From the NCBI GenBank assembly GCA_040751985.1, contig JBFMFU010000003.1, positions 1 through 64,000 on the forward strand: a stretch of DNA of 64,000 bases, in the 5' to 3' direction. The DNA is from Desulfoferula sp040751985. Its GTDB lineage: Bacteria > Desulfobacterota > Desulfarculia > Desulfarculales > Desulfarculaceae. A program made the translations under genes and the position numbers. Each line of letters opens with the position of its first letter. Position 1 is the stretch's first letter. This document shows, piece after piece, positions 22,930 through 31,315 of the stretch. Under the pieces are notes generated by a model. The model was not told the DNA's origin. It searched no databases and was given only the letters and a program-made list of their open reading frames with translations.

Positions 22930-24516
22930 ATGAACCGCTGGCTAACCATCAAGGACATCCTGAGGGTCAACGCCCAACTGTTCCCGGACAAGGAGGGCGC
23001 CGCCGACCTGCAGCGCTCGCTCACGTTCAAAGAGTGGAACCAGCGCTGCTGCCGCCTGGCCAACGCCCTGGCCGAGATGGGGCTGAACAAAGGCGACCGC
23101 ATCGCCATGCTGGGCTACAACAGCCTGGAGTGGCTGGAGTTCTACGGGGCCTGCGCCAAGGGCGGCTATATCGCGGTGCCCATCATGTTCCGCCTGACGC
23201 CCAAGGAGTACACCTACATCCTGGATAACGCCGAGGTCAGCGCCTTCATCGTGGAAAAACCTTTCGTGGATGACGTGGCCAAGCACAGGGGCGACTTCAA
23301 CACCATCCCCGCCGGCCGCTACATCTACTACGGCCAGGCGGGCCCGGCGCCCCAGGGCTTCGTGCACCTGGAGGACATCATGGCCGCGGCCTCGCCGGCC
23401 GAGCCGGCCACCCCGGTGGTGGACAAGGACACCTGGATCATCATGTACACCAGCGGCACCACCGGCCGGCCCAAGGGCGTGGTGCGCACCCACGAGTCCC
23501 TGGCGGGCATGTACTGGACCAACATCGCCTCCATGGGCTACGACCGCGACGACCGCGGCCTACTGGTCATGCCCATGTGCCACATCAACAGCGTGTTCTA
23601 CTCCTTTGTCTTCACCTGCCTGGGCGCCACCTGCGTGGTGTACAACTCGGTGTCCTTTGACCCCGAGCACATGATCAAGACCCTGGCCGAGTTCAACATC
23701 ACCTTCACCTCCCTGGTGCCCACGCACTACATCATGATGCTGGCCCTGCCCGAGAAGGTTAAGTCCAGCTACAACGTGGACTGCGTGAAGAAGCTACTCA
23801 TCTCCTCGGCCCCTGCCCGCCGCGACCTGAAGCTGGCCATCATGGACTACTTCAAGAACTCGCAGCTCTACGAGGCCTACGGCTCCACCGAGGCCGGCCT
23901 GGTGACGCTTCTGTTGCCCCACGAGCAGTTCGACAAGCTGGGCAGCATCGGCCGCGAGATTCCGGGCACGGACATCATCAAGCTGTTGGACGAGGACAAG
24001 AAGGAGGTGCCCCTGGGCGAGGTGGGCGAGTTGTACTCGCGCGGGCCGGCCCTGTTCAGCGCGTACTGGAAGATGCCCGCCGAGACCGAGGCGGCCTTTG
24101 CCGGCGGCCACTTCAGCGCCGGGGACATGGCCTACCAGGACGCCGAGGGCTACTACTACCTGGTGGACCGCAAGAAGAACATGATCATCACCGGCGGGGA
24201 GAACGTCTACCCCAGCGAGGTGGAGGACTGCCTGGGCGGCCACCAGGCCATCAAGGACGTGGCCGTGATCGGCGTGCCGGACGAAAAGTGGGGCGAGCGG
24301 GTGACTGCGGTGGTCATCCTGCACGCCGGCTTCGAGGCCAGCGACGCCCTGGCGGGCGAGATCAAGGAGTTCACCAAGGGCAAGATCGCCGGCTTCAAGC
24401 GGCCCAAGGACGTGTACTTCGTGGCCGAGAACGAGATGCCCCGCACCGGCACCGGCAAGATCCTGCACCGGGTGCTGCGCGAACGCTACGGCCACTGGTC
24501 GGACAACAAGAAGTAA
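22930..24516 (+). CDS. AMP-forming acyl-CoA ligase
   Basis: The 528-residue protein is an ANL-superfamily enzyme. It has the P-loop IMYTSGTTGRPKGVV (near residue 175), the A5 motif YEAYGSTEAG, the A7/A8 motifs FSAGDMAYQDAEGYYYLVDRKKNMIITGGENVYP (key residues Asp, Arg, Gly) and the C-terminal catalytic lysine in PRTGTGKILHRVLR. It activates a carboxylic acid to its CoA ester. The chain length or ring type cannot be read from sequence. ATG 22930 follows AAGGGAGGGAGAC. It is the third gene of the divergent CoA operon and probably supplies the substrate for the dehydratase/thiolase. Confidence 0.9.
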   Translation: MNRWLTIKDILRVNAQLFPDKEGAADLQRSLTFKEWNQRCCRLANALAEMGLNKGDRIAMLGYNSLEWLEFYGACAKGGYIAVPIMFRLTPKEYTYILDNAEVSAFIVEKPFVDDVAKHRGDFNTIPAGRYIYYGQAGPAPQGFVHLEDIMAAASPAEPATPVVDKDTWIIMYTSGTTGRPKGVVRTHESLAGMYWTNIASMGYDRDDRGLLVMPMCHINSVFYSFVFTCLGATCVVYNSVSFDPEHMIKTLAEFNITFTSLVPTHYIMMLALPEKVKSSYNVDCVKKLLISSAPARRDLKLAIMDYFKNSQLYEAYGSTEAGLVTLLLPHEQFDKLGSIGREIPGTDIIKLLDEDKKEVPLGEVGELYSRGPALFSAYWKMPAETEAAFAGGHFSAGDMAYQDAEGYYYLVDRKKNMIITGGENVYPSEVEDCLGGHQAIKDVAVIGVPDEKWGERVTAVVILHAGFEASDALAGEIKEFTKGKIAGFKRPKDVYFVAENEMPRTGTGKILHRVLRERYGHWSDNKK

Positions 24517-24573
24517 GCCCGGAGCCTATCCGGCAGCAGCAGTCAATACCCGCCCCTCTAAACGGAGCAGAGC

Positions 24574-25767
24574 ATGTTCAAGAAAGCCTTCATCCCCTAC
24601 AAGGGCTACTGGTCTTCGCCCTTTTCCCGCTGGCAGATGTCCTTCCAGAACCAGCACCCGGTCAAGCTGGCCGCCTCCACGGCCCAGAAGTTCCTGGGCC
24701 TGCGCGGCATCAGCCCCCAGAGCTTCGACGGCTGCACCCTGGGCATGACCATCGGCATGCCCTCCTGGTTCTACGCCAACCCCTGGTTCTGCGCCCTGCT
24801 GGGCAACCCCAAGATCAGCGGCCCCACGGTCAGCCAGGCCTGCGCCACCAGCGCCACGGCCATCTACACCGCCGCCGCCGGCGTGGAGTGCGGGGCCTTT
24901 CAGTGCAACCTGGTGGCCACCACCGACCGCTGCAGCAACGGACCCCACACCATCTGGCCCAACCCCCTGGGGCCGGGCGGCGAGGTGCTCAGCGAGAACT
25001 GGCTCATGGACAACTTCAACCACGACCCCTACGGCGGCCAGCCCATGTTCATGACCGCCGAGCTGGTGGGCAAGGACGCCGGCGGGGTGAGCAAACAGGA
25101 GTCCGACGCCCTGGCCGTGCGGCGCTATGAGCAGTACCTGATGTCCACGGCCAACGACCGCGAGTTCCAGAAGGGATACATGATCCCGGTGGACATCCAG
25201 GTCAGCAAGAAGAAGACCGTCACCGTGGAGACCGACGAGGGCATCAGCCCCTGCACCGCCGAGGGCCTGGCCGCCCTGAAGGCCCTGGTGCCGGACGGCG
25301 CCCTGAGCTTCGGCTCCCAGACCCACCCGGCCGACGGCAACGCGGGCCTGATCCTGGCCACGGCGGAGCGGGCCAAGGAGCTGAGCGCGGACCAGAAGGT
25401 GACCATCCAGCTCCTCTCCTACGGCTACGCCCGGGCCGAGAAGGCGCGCATGGCCGCGGCCGTGACGCCCTCGGCCCAGATGGCTCTGAACCAGGCCGGC
25501 ATCAAGGTCAAGGACCTGGCCGCGGTCAAGACCCACAACCCCTTCACCATCAACGACATCGTCATGGGCCGCCTGATGCAGATACCGCCTGAGATATTCA
25601 ACAACTACGGCTCCTCCCTGATCTTCGGCCACCCCCAAGGCCCCACCGGCGCCCGCTGCGTGGTGGAGCTGATCGAGGAACTGGTCAAGATCGGCGGCGG
25701 CTACGGCCTGTTTGCCGGCTGCGCGGCCGGCGACACCGCTGCGGCATTGGTGGTCAAGGTCTCCTAG
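24574..25767 (+). CDS. Divergent thiolase-family protein
   Basis: The 397-residue protein has the thiolase fold. The nucleophile cysteine is in TVSQACATSATAIYTAA (near residue 90), the histidine motif is THNPFTINDIV in place of NEAF, and GHPQGPTGARCVVELIEEL matches GHPxGATGxR. The C-terminal CxGGG motif, which carries the second active-site cysteine, reads GCAAGDTAAALVV. The cysteine is kept but the glycine pattern is altered, so activity may differ from ordinary acetyl-CoA transferases (for example a condensation or a non-catalytic role). ATG 24574 follows ACGGAGCAGAGC. It is followed by a strong terminator, so it ends the operon. Confidence 0.85.
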   Translation: MFKKAFIPYKGYWSSPFSRWQMSFQNQHPVKLAASTAQKFLGLRGISPQSFDGCTLGMTIGMPSWFYANPWFCALLGNPKISGPTVSQACATSATAIYTAAAGVECGAFQCNLVATTDRCSNGPHTIWPNPLGPGGEVLSENWLMDNFNHDPYGGQPMFMTAELVGKDAGGVSKQESDALAVRRYEQYLMSTANDREFQKGYMIPVDIQVSKKKTVTVETDEGISPCTAEGLAALKALVPDGALSFGSQTHPADGNAGLILATAERAKELSADQKVTIQLLSYGYARAEKARMAAAVTPSAQMALNQAGIKVKDLAAVKTHNPFTINDIVMGRLMQIPPEIFNNYGSSLIFGHPQGPTGARCVVELIEELVKIGGGYGLFAGCAAGDTAAALVVKVS

Positions 25768-25787
25768 CCCCACGCCCCGCCAACTCC

Positions 25788-25821
25788 GCGCCGGCCGGCC
25801 TCCCGGCCGGCGCCTTGTTTT
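25788..25821 (+). terminator. Intrinsic terminator after the thiolase gene
   Basis: A perfect 11-bp GC-rich stem (GCGCCGGCCGG at 25788-25798, CCGGCCGGCGC at 25803-25813, loop CCTC) is followed by CTTGTTTT. It lies 20 bp after the thiolase stop codon. Confidence 0.8.
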
Positions 25822-25904
25822 GGCCGGGGATATTGGTTGCCAGGGCCGGCGGCTTGGGGCAAGCTGGGAATGAAAGCCGCTATCATACAACCCGGAGGTA
25901 TGCG

Positions 25905-26384
25905 ATGAAGGCCAGCGAGGTTCCCCTGTTGGTGCGCCGGGAGATCGAGGCCGCGGTGCTGAACCAGGTCTACCAGACCCTCAAGGAGCAGCTGGGCCAG
26001 GACCAGGCCCTGTCTCTAATGGGCCAGGCCGTGGAGTCGGCCGCCGAGCAGGCGGGCAAGGCTTTTGCGGCCGAGACGCCGGGCGGCCGGCCCAATATGG
26101 CGCACTTCGCCAGCATCTGGCAGAAGCTGGCCGCGACGCCGGGCTCGCTGGAGATCAAGGACGCCAGGCAGGAGGCCGGCGGCATGACGCTCACCGTGAC
26201 CCGCTGCGGCTACCTGGAGCTGTACCGCAAGATGGGCCTGCCCGATGAGCTGGGCCCGGTGCTCTCCTGCGCGCGGGACTTCGCCTTTGCCCAGGGCTAC
26301 TCGCCGCACCTGAGCCTGGAGCGGCCCACCTCCATCGGCCAGGGCCAGGACTGCTGCCGCTTCAACTACACCTGGCGCGAGTAG
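25905..26384 (+). CDS. L-2-amino-thiazoline-4-carboxylic acid hydrolase-like protein
   Basis: The 159-residue protein resembles the ATC-hydrolase-like family (PF14196). It has an N-terminal helical part (LVRREIEAAVLNQVYQTL), then LTVTRCGYLELYRKMG, LSCARDFAFAQGYSP and a C-terminal GQDCCRFNYTWRE. Family proteins are frequent in anaerobes beside Fe-S and CoA enzymes, and most have no proven reaction. ATG 25905 follows CCCGGAGGTATGCG. It pairs with the Fe-S protein 28 bp downstream. Confidence 0.75.
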   Translation: MKASEVPLLVRREIEAAVLNQVYQTLKEQLGQDQALSLMGQAVESAAEQAGKAFAAETPGGRPNMAHFASIWQKLAATPGSLEIKDARQEAGGMTLTVTRCGYLELYRKMGLPDELGPVLSCARDFAFAQGYSPHLSLERPTSIGQGQDCCRFNYTWRE

Positions 26385-26412
26385 GCCGGGCGCGGAGCGA
26401 GGGGAGGGGCGT

Positions 26413-26940
26413 ATGCTGCTCAGCGGATACCGCAAGAGCCTGTTTCGGCCCGAGTGCAACCCCAGCTTCCAGAACCTGCACTGCATCGCGGAGCTGGACC
26501 AAGACGTGGGCCCGGCCCTGCCCTACCTCAACACGGTGCTGGGCGGCTCCCAGTACACCCTGGACCCGCCCTCGGTCACCTTCCGGGTGCACGGCCGCCT
26601 GATCACCGTGCATGCCGACCGCATCGCCATCAACGCCCTCAAGGACGCCGAGGAGGCGGACAAGATACTGGGCTGGCTGCAGCGGGAGATAAACGAGGCC
26701 TGGCAGCGGCGCGGGGAGATCGAGCCCAGCTACCAGGCCGCGCCCCAGCCCCAGGTGTTGGAGATACTCCGGCTGCTGCCCAAGCAGGCCGGCTGCGGCC
26801 AGTGCGGCCAGCCCACCTGCCTGGCCTTCGCGGCCCTGGCCGCCCAGGGGGCCCTGGGCGCCGAGGACTGCCCGCCCCTGGACGACGAGGCCCGCGGAAA
26901 GCTGGCCGCCTACCTGGGCCGCTTCAACTTCGATTCTTAG
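26413..26940 (+). CDS. Protein with C-terminal single 4Fe-4S (CGxCGxxxC) domain
   Basis: The 175-residue protein has an N-terminal alpha/beta part of unknown type (FRVHGRLITVHADRIAINAL). Residues 125-160 match the Fe-S family PF04060 (GCGQCGQPTCLAFAALAAQG with a fourth cysteine in EDCPPL). Such domains occur in RnfB and in corrinoid/CODH-associated proteins as electron carriers. ATG 26413 follows GGGGAGGGGCGT. It is probably co-transcribed with the ATC-hydrolase-like gene. Its partner is unknown. Confidence 0.8.
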   Translation: MLLSGYRKSLFRPECNPSFQNLHCIAELDQDVGPALPYLNTVLGGSQYTLDPPSVTFRVHGRLITVHADRIAINALKDAEEADKILGWLQREINEAWQRRGEIEPSYQAAPQPQVLEILRLLPKQAGCGQCGQPTCLAFAALAAQGALGAEDCPPLDDEARGKLAAYLGRFNFDS

Positions 26941-26991
26941 ATTGTAGCGGGAGGAGGCCTGAGCCCGCGGCGACGCCGGGCAGAAGGCTTC

Positions 26992-27990
26992 TTATGTCAA
27001 CTCTTCGCCCAGCGGCGCCCAGGCGGCGTGGCTGCGCGCCGTCTGCAGCCGCGGCTGCACCTGGCTGAGCCGGTGGCGGCTGATGGGCAGCTCCAGCCCG
27101 AATTGCCCCAGGCGCAGATAGCGGGTCCGTCCCTTTTGCCCGATGCCCCAGGCATGGTTGAGGTTGACCAGATGCGACCGGTGGATCTGCAGGAAAGAGG
27201 CCACCGGCAACCGAGGCAGGAGGTCTTTCAAGGCAAGCCTGACCAGCACGTTGCCCAGATCCTCCCCCCTGGTGAAGAAAACCCGGCAATAGTGATCTTC
27301 CACGGAGACGTGGGTTATCCGGCTAAAGGGCAGCCGCGCCGGGGTGGCGCCCAGGCCCAGCTCCAGGCGCCCCTGGGCCGGGGGCGCGGCCGCTGGTTGC
27401 GTGGCACGAGGACTCAACTCCTGCGCCGGCGCCTCTGCAATGACCTGCGGCTTTAGTTGCCGGCCCCGGGCCAGTTGCAGGGTCAGAAACACGGCGGCGA
27501 ACCAGGAGGGCAGGGCATAGAGCAGGATGGTGACCGTGTCTGGCCTGGCCTGGGGGAAGGCCAGGAAAAAGCCCATTACCTCGGGCGCATAGAAGTACAC
27601 CAGACAGAGGCCCAGGGTCCTGTGCAGGGCAAAGCCCAGTAAAAACCCCCCGCCCCAGATCAGCCACTGCTTACCCACGGTCCGCCTGCGCCAGGCGCCC
27701 CATTGCCGGGGCAGGCACCGGGCCAAGGCATCCACGCCCCACAGGCACAGGGCGTAAATCAGGGCCTTGTGCAGGGAGAAAACCGTGGTGAAGGCCATCC
27801 TGTCCAGCAGAAAGACCGGGCCCCGATAAACAATCCAGGCCAGCAGCCCCTCCAGGAAAAACAGGCCGGCCAGCACCAGGTAGAACAGCAGGCGGTTGTG
27901 GCCGTCGCTGAAAACCGCTCCCAGGGGGGCGGCCAGGTACTCCCGGACCATCCGCGGGCGGCCAGGGGCCGCTAGACTGGTGTCAGCCAT
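26992..27990 (-). CDS. Membrane-anchored LytTR-domain transcription regulator
   Basis: ATG 27990 (332 residues) is chosen for the AAGAGGGAGCC site just upstream. Residues 20-195 hold four or five membrane helices, for example LLFYLVLAGLFFLEGLLAW and ILLYALPSWFAAVFLTLQL. A proline/alanine linker leads to a LytTR DNA-binding domain (about 225-325): ITHVSVEDHYCRVFF, LPVASFLQIHRSHLVNLNHA and LELPISRHRL. Membrane-embedded LytTR regulators usually respond to envelope or peptide signals. No target operon is obvious, and the divergent gene at 28223 encodes a secreted protein. Confidence 0.85.
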   Translation of the reverse strand: MADTSLAAPGRPRMVREYLAAPLGAVFSDGHNRLLFYLVLAGLFFLEGLLAWIVYRGPVFLLDRMAFTTVFSLHKALIYALCLWGVDALARCLPRQWGAWRRRTVGKQWLIWGGGFLLGFALHRTLGLCLVYFYAPEVMGFFLAFPQARPDTVTILLYALPSWFAAVFLTLQLARGRQLKPQVIAEAPAQELSPRATQPAAAPPAQGRLELGLGATPARLPFSRITHVSVEDHYCRVFFTRGEDLGNVLVRLALKDLLPRLPVASFLQIHRSHLVNLNHAWGIGQKGRTRYLRLGQFGLELPISRHRLSQVQPRLQTARSHAAWAPLGEELT

Positions 27991-28222
27991 GGCTCCCTCT
28001 TGACTGAGGAAGCCCATCTTACCCTGGCCGCCGAGCCGACACAATCTCCGCCTTTATTGGTTTGGGGCGGCGCCAGCCCGCCTCTTGGTGCCACTGGCGA
28101 CTTTGCGGCGCCATCCGCGACAATCGCCTTGCCCGCGTTCAGGCGGCCCGGAACAATGCCCTCACGGCGGGGCAGAGGAGGCCAGCCGTGAGGAGCAAAA
28201 ATCCAGCGGGAGGCGAGAAGCC

Positions 28223-28765
28223 ATGAATCTAAAGGAGAGGAAGCTGCGTCAGGCGGGGGTCTGGGTTCTGGCCGCGCTAGTGGCGATGACCTGGCTGGCC
28301 GGCTGGGCGGCCCCGGCCCCGGCCGCCCAGGAGACCGTGGTGAATGTAACGGTGGTCATGAGCGGACCCCGGCCCACGGTGCTGCCGGCCGGGGACTCCA
28401 AGGACCACTTCATCGGGGCGGGCCAGCGCATTGGCAAGGCGGTGTTCAGCGACGGCAGGGAGGCCAAGTACAGCAACGTGTTCACCTTTGACATGCAGCG
28501 CGGCAAGAGCTTCAACTCCCAGGGCTACACCAAAATGGTGTTCGCGGACGGGTCCTGGCTGTTTTTCCAGTGGAAGTCGGCCGTGGTGGGCCGGGACAAG
28601 AACGGGACCCTCGGCAAGGGCCAGGGCGTCATCCTCAAGGGGGCCGGTGCTTACCAGGGCATCAAGGGCACGGCCACCTTCAGCAACCGGCAGCTTCCCC
28701 CCAGCAAGGAGCACCCCCAGGGGGCCACCGAGGCCAAGGCCGTGCTCCGCTACACCCTGCCCTAG
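28223..28765 (+). CDS. Secreted beta-barrel-like protein (allene oxide cyclase-like)
   Basis: The 180-residue product has a signal peptide (about residues 1-36, ending APAPAAQ). The mature part is rich in beta strands and ends in a GAGAYQGIKGTATFSNRQL motif, which resembles the conserved strand of allene-oxide-cyclase/dirigent-like barrels. The similarity is by eye only and no catalytic role is proposed. ATG 28223 follows GGGAGGCGAGAAGCC. It faces the LytTR gene and could be its target. It is convergent with selD. Confidence 0.7.
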   Translation: MNLKERKLRQAGVWVLAALVAMTWLAGWAAPAPAAQETVVNVTVVMSGPRPTVLPAGDSKDHFIGAGQRIGKAVFSDGREAKYSNVFTFDMQRGKSFNSQGYTKMVFADGSWLFFQWKSAVVGRDKNGTLGKGQGVILKGAGAYQGIKGTATFSNRQLPPSKEHPQGATEAKAVLRYTLP

Positions 28766-28786
28766 CGGCCGGGGCCGGGCGCGGCC

Positions 28787-29830
28787 CTAAAACTGCACGG
28801 TGACCTGGCCGGGGTGCTCGGCCACGCTTCGGCCGATGACCGCGCCGGCCACGCCGCGCTCGCGCAGCATGGCCAGGGCCGGCTCCACGTCCGCGGGCGC
28901 CAGGCCCATGAGCATGCCACCCGAGGTCTGGGCGTCGGCCAAGAGGTCCAGCAGCACCGGGTCCGCCGGGCCGTGCAGGATCAGGCTCTTCTCGCAAAAG
29001 GCGCGGTTGGCGTGGCTGCCCATCGGCACCAGGCCCAGGGAGGCCATCTCTTGGGCCTGGGGCAGGATGGGCACCGCCGCGGCCTGGATGACCAGGCCCA
29101 GGCCCGAGGCCTTGGCCATCTCCTGGGCGTGGCCCAGCAGGCCGAAGCCGGTGATGTCCGTGGCCCCGCGCACGCCCAGGGCGGCCATCACCTCGGCGGC
29201 CGGGGCGTTCAACGCGGTCATCACGGCCACGGACTCGGCCACGGCCTGGGGCGAGGCCAGCCCGGCCTTGAGCGCCGTGGCGATGACGCCGGTGCCCAGG
29301 GGCTTGGTGAGCACCAGCGCCTGGCCCGGCTGCAGCCCCGCGTTGGTCACCAGCTTGTCCGGATGCACCACGCCGGTGACCGACAGGCCGTACTTTAGCT
29401 CCGGGTCCTCCACCGAGTGGCCGCCGGCCAGCACCGCGCCGGCCTGGTGCACCTTGTCCAGGCCGCCGCGCAGGATGTCGCGGAACACCTCCCGGGGCAG
29501 GTCCTTGATTGGGAAGCAGCAGATGTTCAGGGCGGTCAGGGGCCGGCCGCCCATGGCGTAGACATCGCTGAGGGCGTTGGCGGCGGCGATCTGGCCGAAG
29601 AGGTAGGGGTCGTTGACGATGGGGGTGAAGAAGTCCACGGTCAGGATCAGGGCGATATCGTCGGTGAGACGATAGACCCCGGCGTCGTCGGCGGTGTTCA
29701 GCCCCACCAACAGGTTGGGGTGCTGCTCCACGGGCAGCCCCTCCAGGATTCCGGCCAGGTCGCCCGGACCTATCTTGGCCGCTCAACCGGCGGCGCGGGC
29801 CTTTTCGGCCAGCTTCACTTGCTCGGCCAC
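28787..29830 (-). CDS. selD: Selenide, water dikinase with in-frame UGA (selenocysteine)
   Basis: SelD makes selenophosphate from selenide and ATP, the selenium donor for Sec-tRNA and for tRNA selenouridine. From GTG 29830 the frame reads KLAEKARAAG, then TGA (29785-29783), then AAKIGPGDLAGIL. The UGA falls at residue 16, exactly where SelD has its active-site Cys or Sec, and the reading frame continues for 331 more residues (NTADDAGVYRLTDD, TVDFFTPIVNDP, ANALSDVYAMGG, TDITGFGLLGH). A start downstream at 29731 would remove the catalytic lysine loop, so the longer Sec-containing form is the real gene. A hairpin follows the UGA. It is downstream of a HAD phosphatase and a LysR gene on the same strand. 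Confidence 0.93.
29753..29785 (-). promoter_or_regulatory. Candidate SECIS-like hairpin after the selD UGA
   Basis: Directly after the UGA the transcript can fold with an outer GGCC/GGCC stem (29780-29777 with 29756-29753) and an inner GGUC/GACC stem (29770-29767 with 29761-29758) around a CGGGC loop. The apical stem starts about 13 bases after the UGA, close to the usual bacterial SECIS spacing for SelB. Sequence-based folding by hand only. Confidence 0.55.
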
Positions 29831-29846
29831 GCTCTACTCCTTTAGC

Positions 29847-30317
29847 TCAACGCCTCAAAGTGGCCCGCAGGCGGTCGGGGTGGAGCAAGAGCTCCAACGC
29901 CTCCCGCGGGCCGGGAACCACCACGTCGGCGGCCATGAGCGCCTGGGCACAGGCGCCCTCGGACCCCAGCACCGCGATGCCCAGGGCCGCCGCCCCCAGC
30001 ATCAGGGCGTCGTTGGCCCCGTTGCCCAGGGCCGCCACCGAATCGGCGCCCAGCTCCTCTACGATGGCCAGCTTCTGGCCGGCCTCGTCGCCGGGGCGGA
30101 TCAGGGCCAGGCGCACCTTTGGGCCCAGCAGGCCGGCGGCGGTGCCGAAGGTGTCGGCGGTGACCAGGTGGCAGGCCAGGCGGCCGCTGAGATCGGCCAC
30201 TGCCTCGGCCACCCCAGGCAGCATGGCGCCGTCCAGGGCCAGGGTGCCGTTGAGGTCCAGCACCAGGTGCTCCAGGGTCAGACTGCGCCAGCCGGGGACC
30301 TGCAGGGCCAGGGCCAA
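29847..30317 (-). CDS. HAD-family phosphatase (soluble P-type ATPase-like)
   Basis: From TTG 30317, eight bases after AGGAGAG, the product is 156 residues. It has the HAD motif I variant LVLDLNGTLALDG and the later motifs TADTFGTA, GQKLAIVEELGAD and ALGNGANDALML (motif IV, GNGxND). The DLNGT variant is typical of COG4087 'soluble P-type ATPase' proteins, of unknown substrate. The gene lies between lysR and selD and its start falls two bases before the lysR stop, so the three form one transcript. Confidence 0.82.
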   Translation of the reverse strand: MALALQVPGWRSLTLEHLVLDLNGTLALDGAMLPGVAEAVADLSGRLACHLVTADTFGTAAGLLGPKVRLALIRPGDEAGQKLAIVEELGADSVAALGNGANDALMLGAAALGIAVLGSEGACAQALMAADVVVPGPREALELLLHPDRLRATLRR

Positions 30318-30319
30318 GC

Positions 30320-31225
30320 CTAGCTCTCCTGCCCCACGGCGTCCAGGCCGGCCATGCACAGGGCGATGAAGGCCTGGGCCGAGGGCGAATGGGTGCGCTT
30401 TTTGCGGGTCACCAGATAGAAGCGGCGGCGCAGGTCCAGGCCCGCCACGGCCACCTCCGTGAGCCGGCCGGCGGCCAGCTCCTCCACGATCGCCCGCCGG
30501 CTGACGAAGCCCAGGCCCACCTGCGAGCGCACCGCCTGCACCACGGCCATGGTGGAGCCCATCTCCGCGGCCACGTTCAGGTCGCTCACCTCCAGCCCGG
30601 CCTTTTTGAGGGCCTTGGTCAGGAACATGCGGGTGCCGCTGCCCGGCTCGCGGAAGACCAGGGGCACCGTGCCCAGGTCCTTGGCCTTGAGGCTGTCGCC
30701 GTAGGGGTGCCCCGGCCAGGCGGCCAGGCAGACATAGTCGTCCATCAGGGGGGTGAAGGAGAGCCGCTCCTCCTCCATGGTGGCTCCCACCAGGCCGGCC
30801 TCCAGCTCCCCGGAGAGCACCTGCTCCACGATCTGGCGGGTGTCGCCGATCTTCAGGGTCACCTTGACCTCTGGGTGCAGCAGGCGGAAGCGGCCGATGA
30901 AGGCGGGCAGGATCCATTGGCCGGGGATGGTGGAGCCGCCCACCACCAGCTCTCCGCGCAGCCGGCCCAGGAAGGCGTCCATGGCCCGCTGGGCCTCCTG
31001 CACCAGGGCCAGGATGCGCTGGGCGTACTCGTAGAGCAGGTCCGCGGAGCGGGTGGGCAGTATCTCCCGCCCCAGGCGGTCGAACAGCCGCACCCCCAGC
31101 TCCTCTTCCAGGCTCTTGATGTGGCCGCTCACCGTGGGCTGGCTGAGGTACACCTCCTCGGCCGCCCGCGAAAAAGACCGGCATTCAAACACCTTGGCGA
31201 ACACCTCCAAGCGCCGCAGGTCCAT
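30320..31225 (-). CDS. LysR-family regulator linked to selenium genes
   Basis: The 301-residue protein has an N-terminal winged helix (LEVFAKVFECRSFSRAAEEV then LSQPTVSGHIKSLEEELG) and a LysR substrate-binding domain (about 90-295, GGSTIPGQWILPAFIGRF and EPGSGTRMFLTKAL). A LysR subfamily associated with selenium metabolism is known in Deltaproteobacteria. The direct linkage to selD supports that assignment here. The binding pocket resembles that of the CysB/CbbR group, and the ligand is unknown. ATG 31225 lies downstream of an AT-rich stretch (31238-31300) that may hold its operator. Confidence 0.85.
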   Translation of the reverse strand: MDLRRLEVFAKVFECRSFSRAAEEVYLSQPTVSGHIKSLEEELGVRLFDRLGREILPTRSADLLYEYAQRILALVQEAQRAMDAFLGRLRGELVVGGSTIPGQWILPAFIGRFRLLHPEVKVTLKIGDTRQIVEQVLSGELEAGLVGATMEEERLSFTPLMDDYVCLAAWPGHPYGDSLKAKDLGTVPLVFREPGSGTRMFLTKALKKAGLEVSDLNVAAEMGSTMAVVQAVRSQVGLGFVSRRAIVEELAAGRLTEVAVAGLDLRRRFYLVTRKKRTHSPSAQAFIALCMAGLDAVGQES

Positions 31226-31315
31226 GCTTTTGCCCCCAAACGTATCGATATTAGCTTTTGATACCTATCAGATTTACCAAGGATACCAGGGGCAGGGCCG
31301 ATCGGTCAAGCCGGC

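Noticed and set aside
28787..29731. selD starting at GTG 29731, downstream of the UGA.
   Set aside because: It would remove the Cys/Sec and the KIGPGDL segment that SelD needs. The upstream frame through TGA fits SelD residue by residue.
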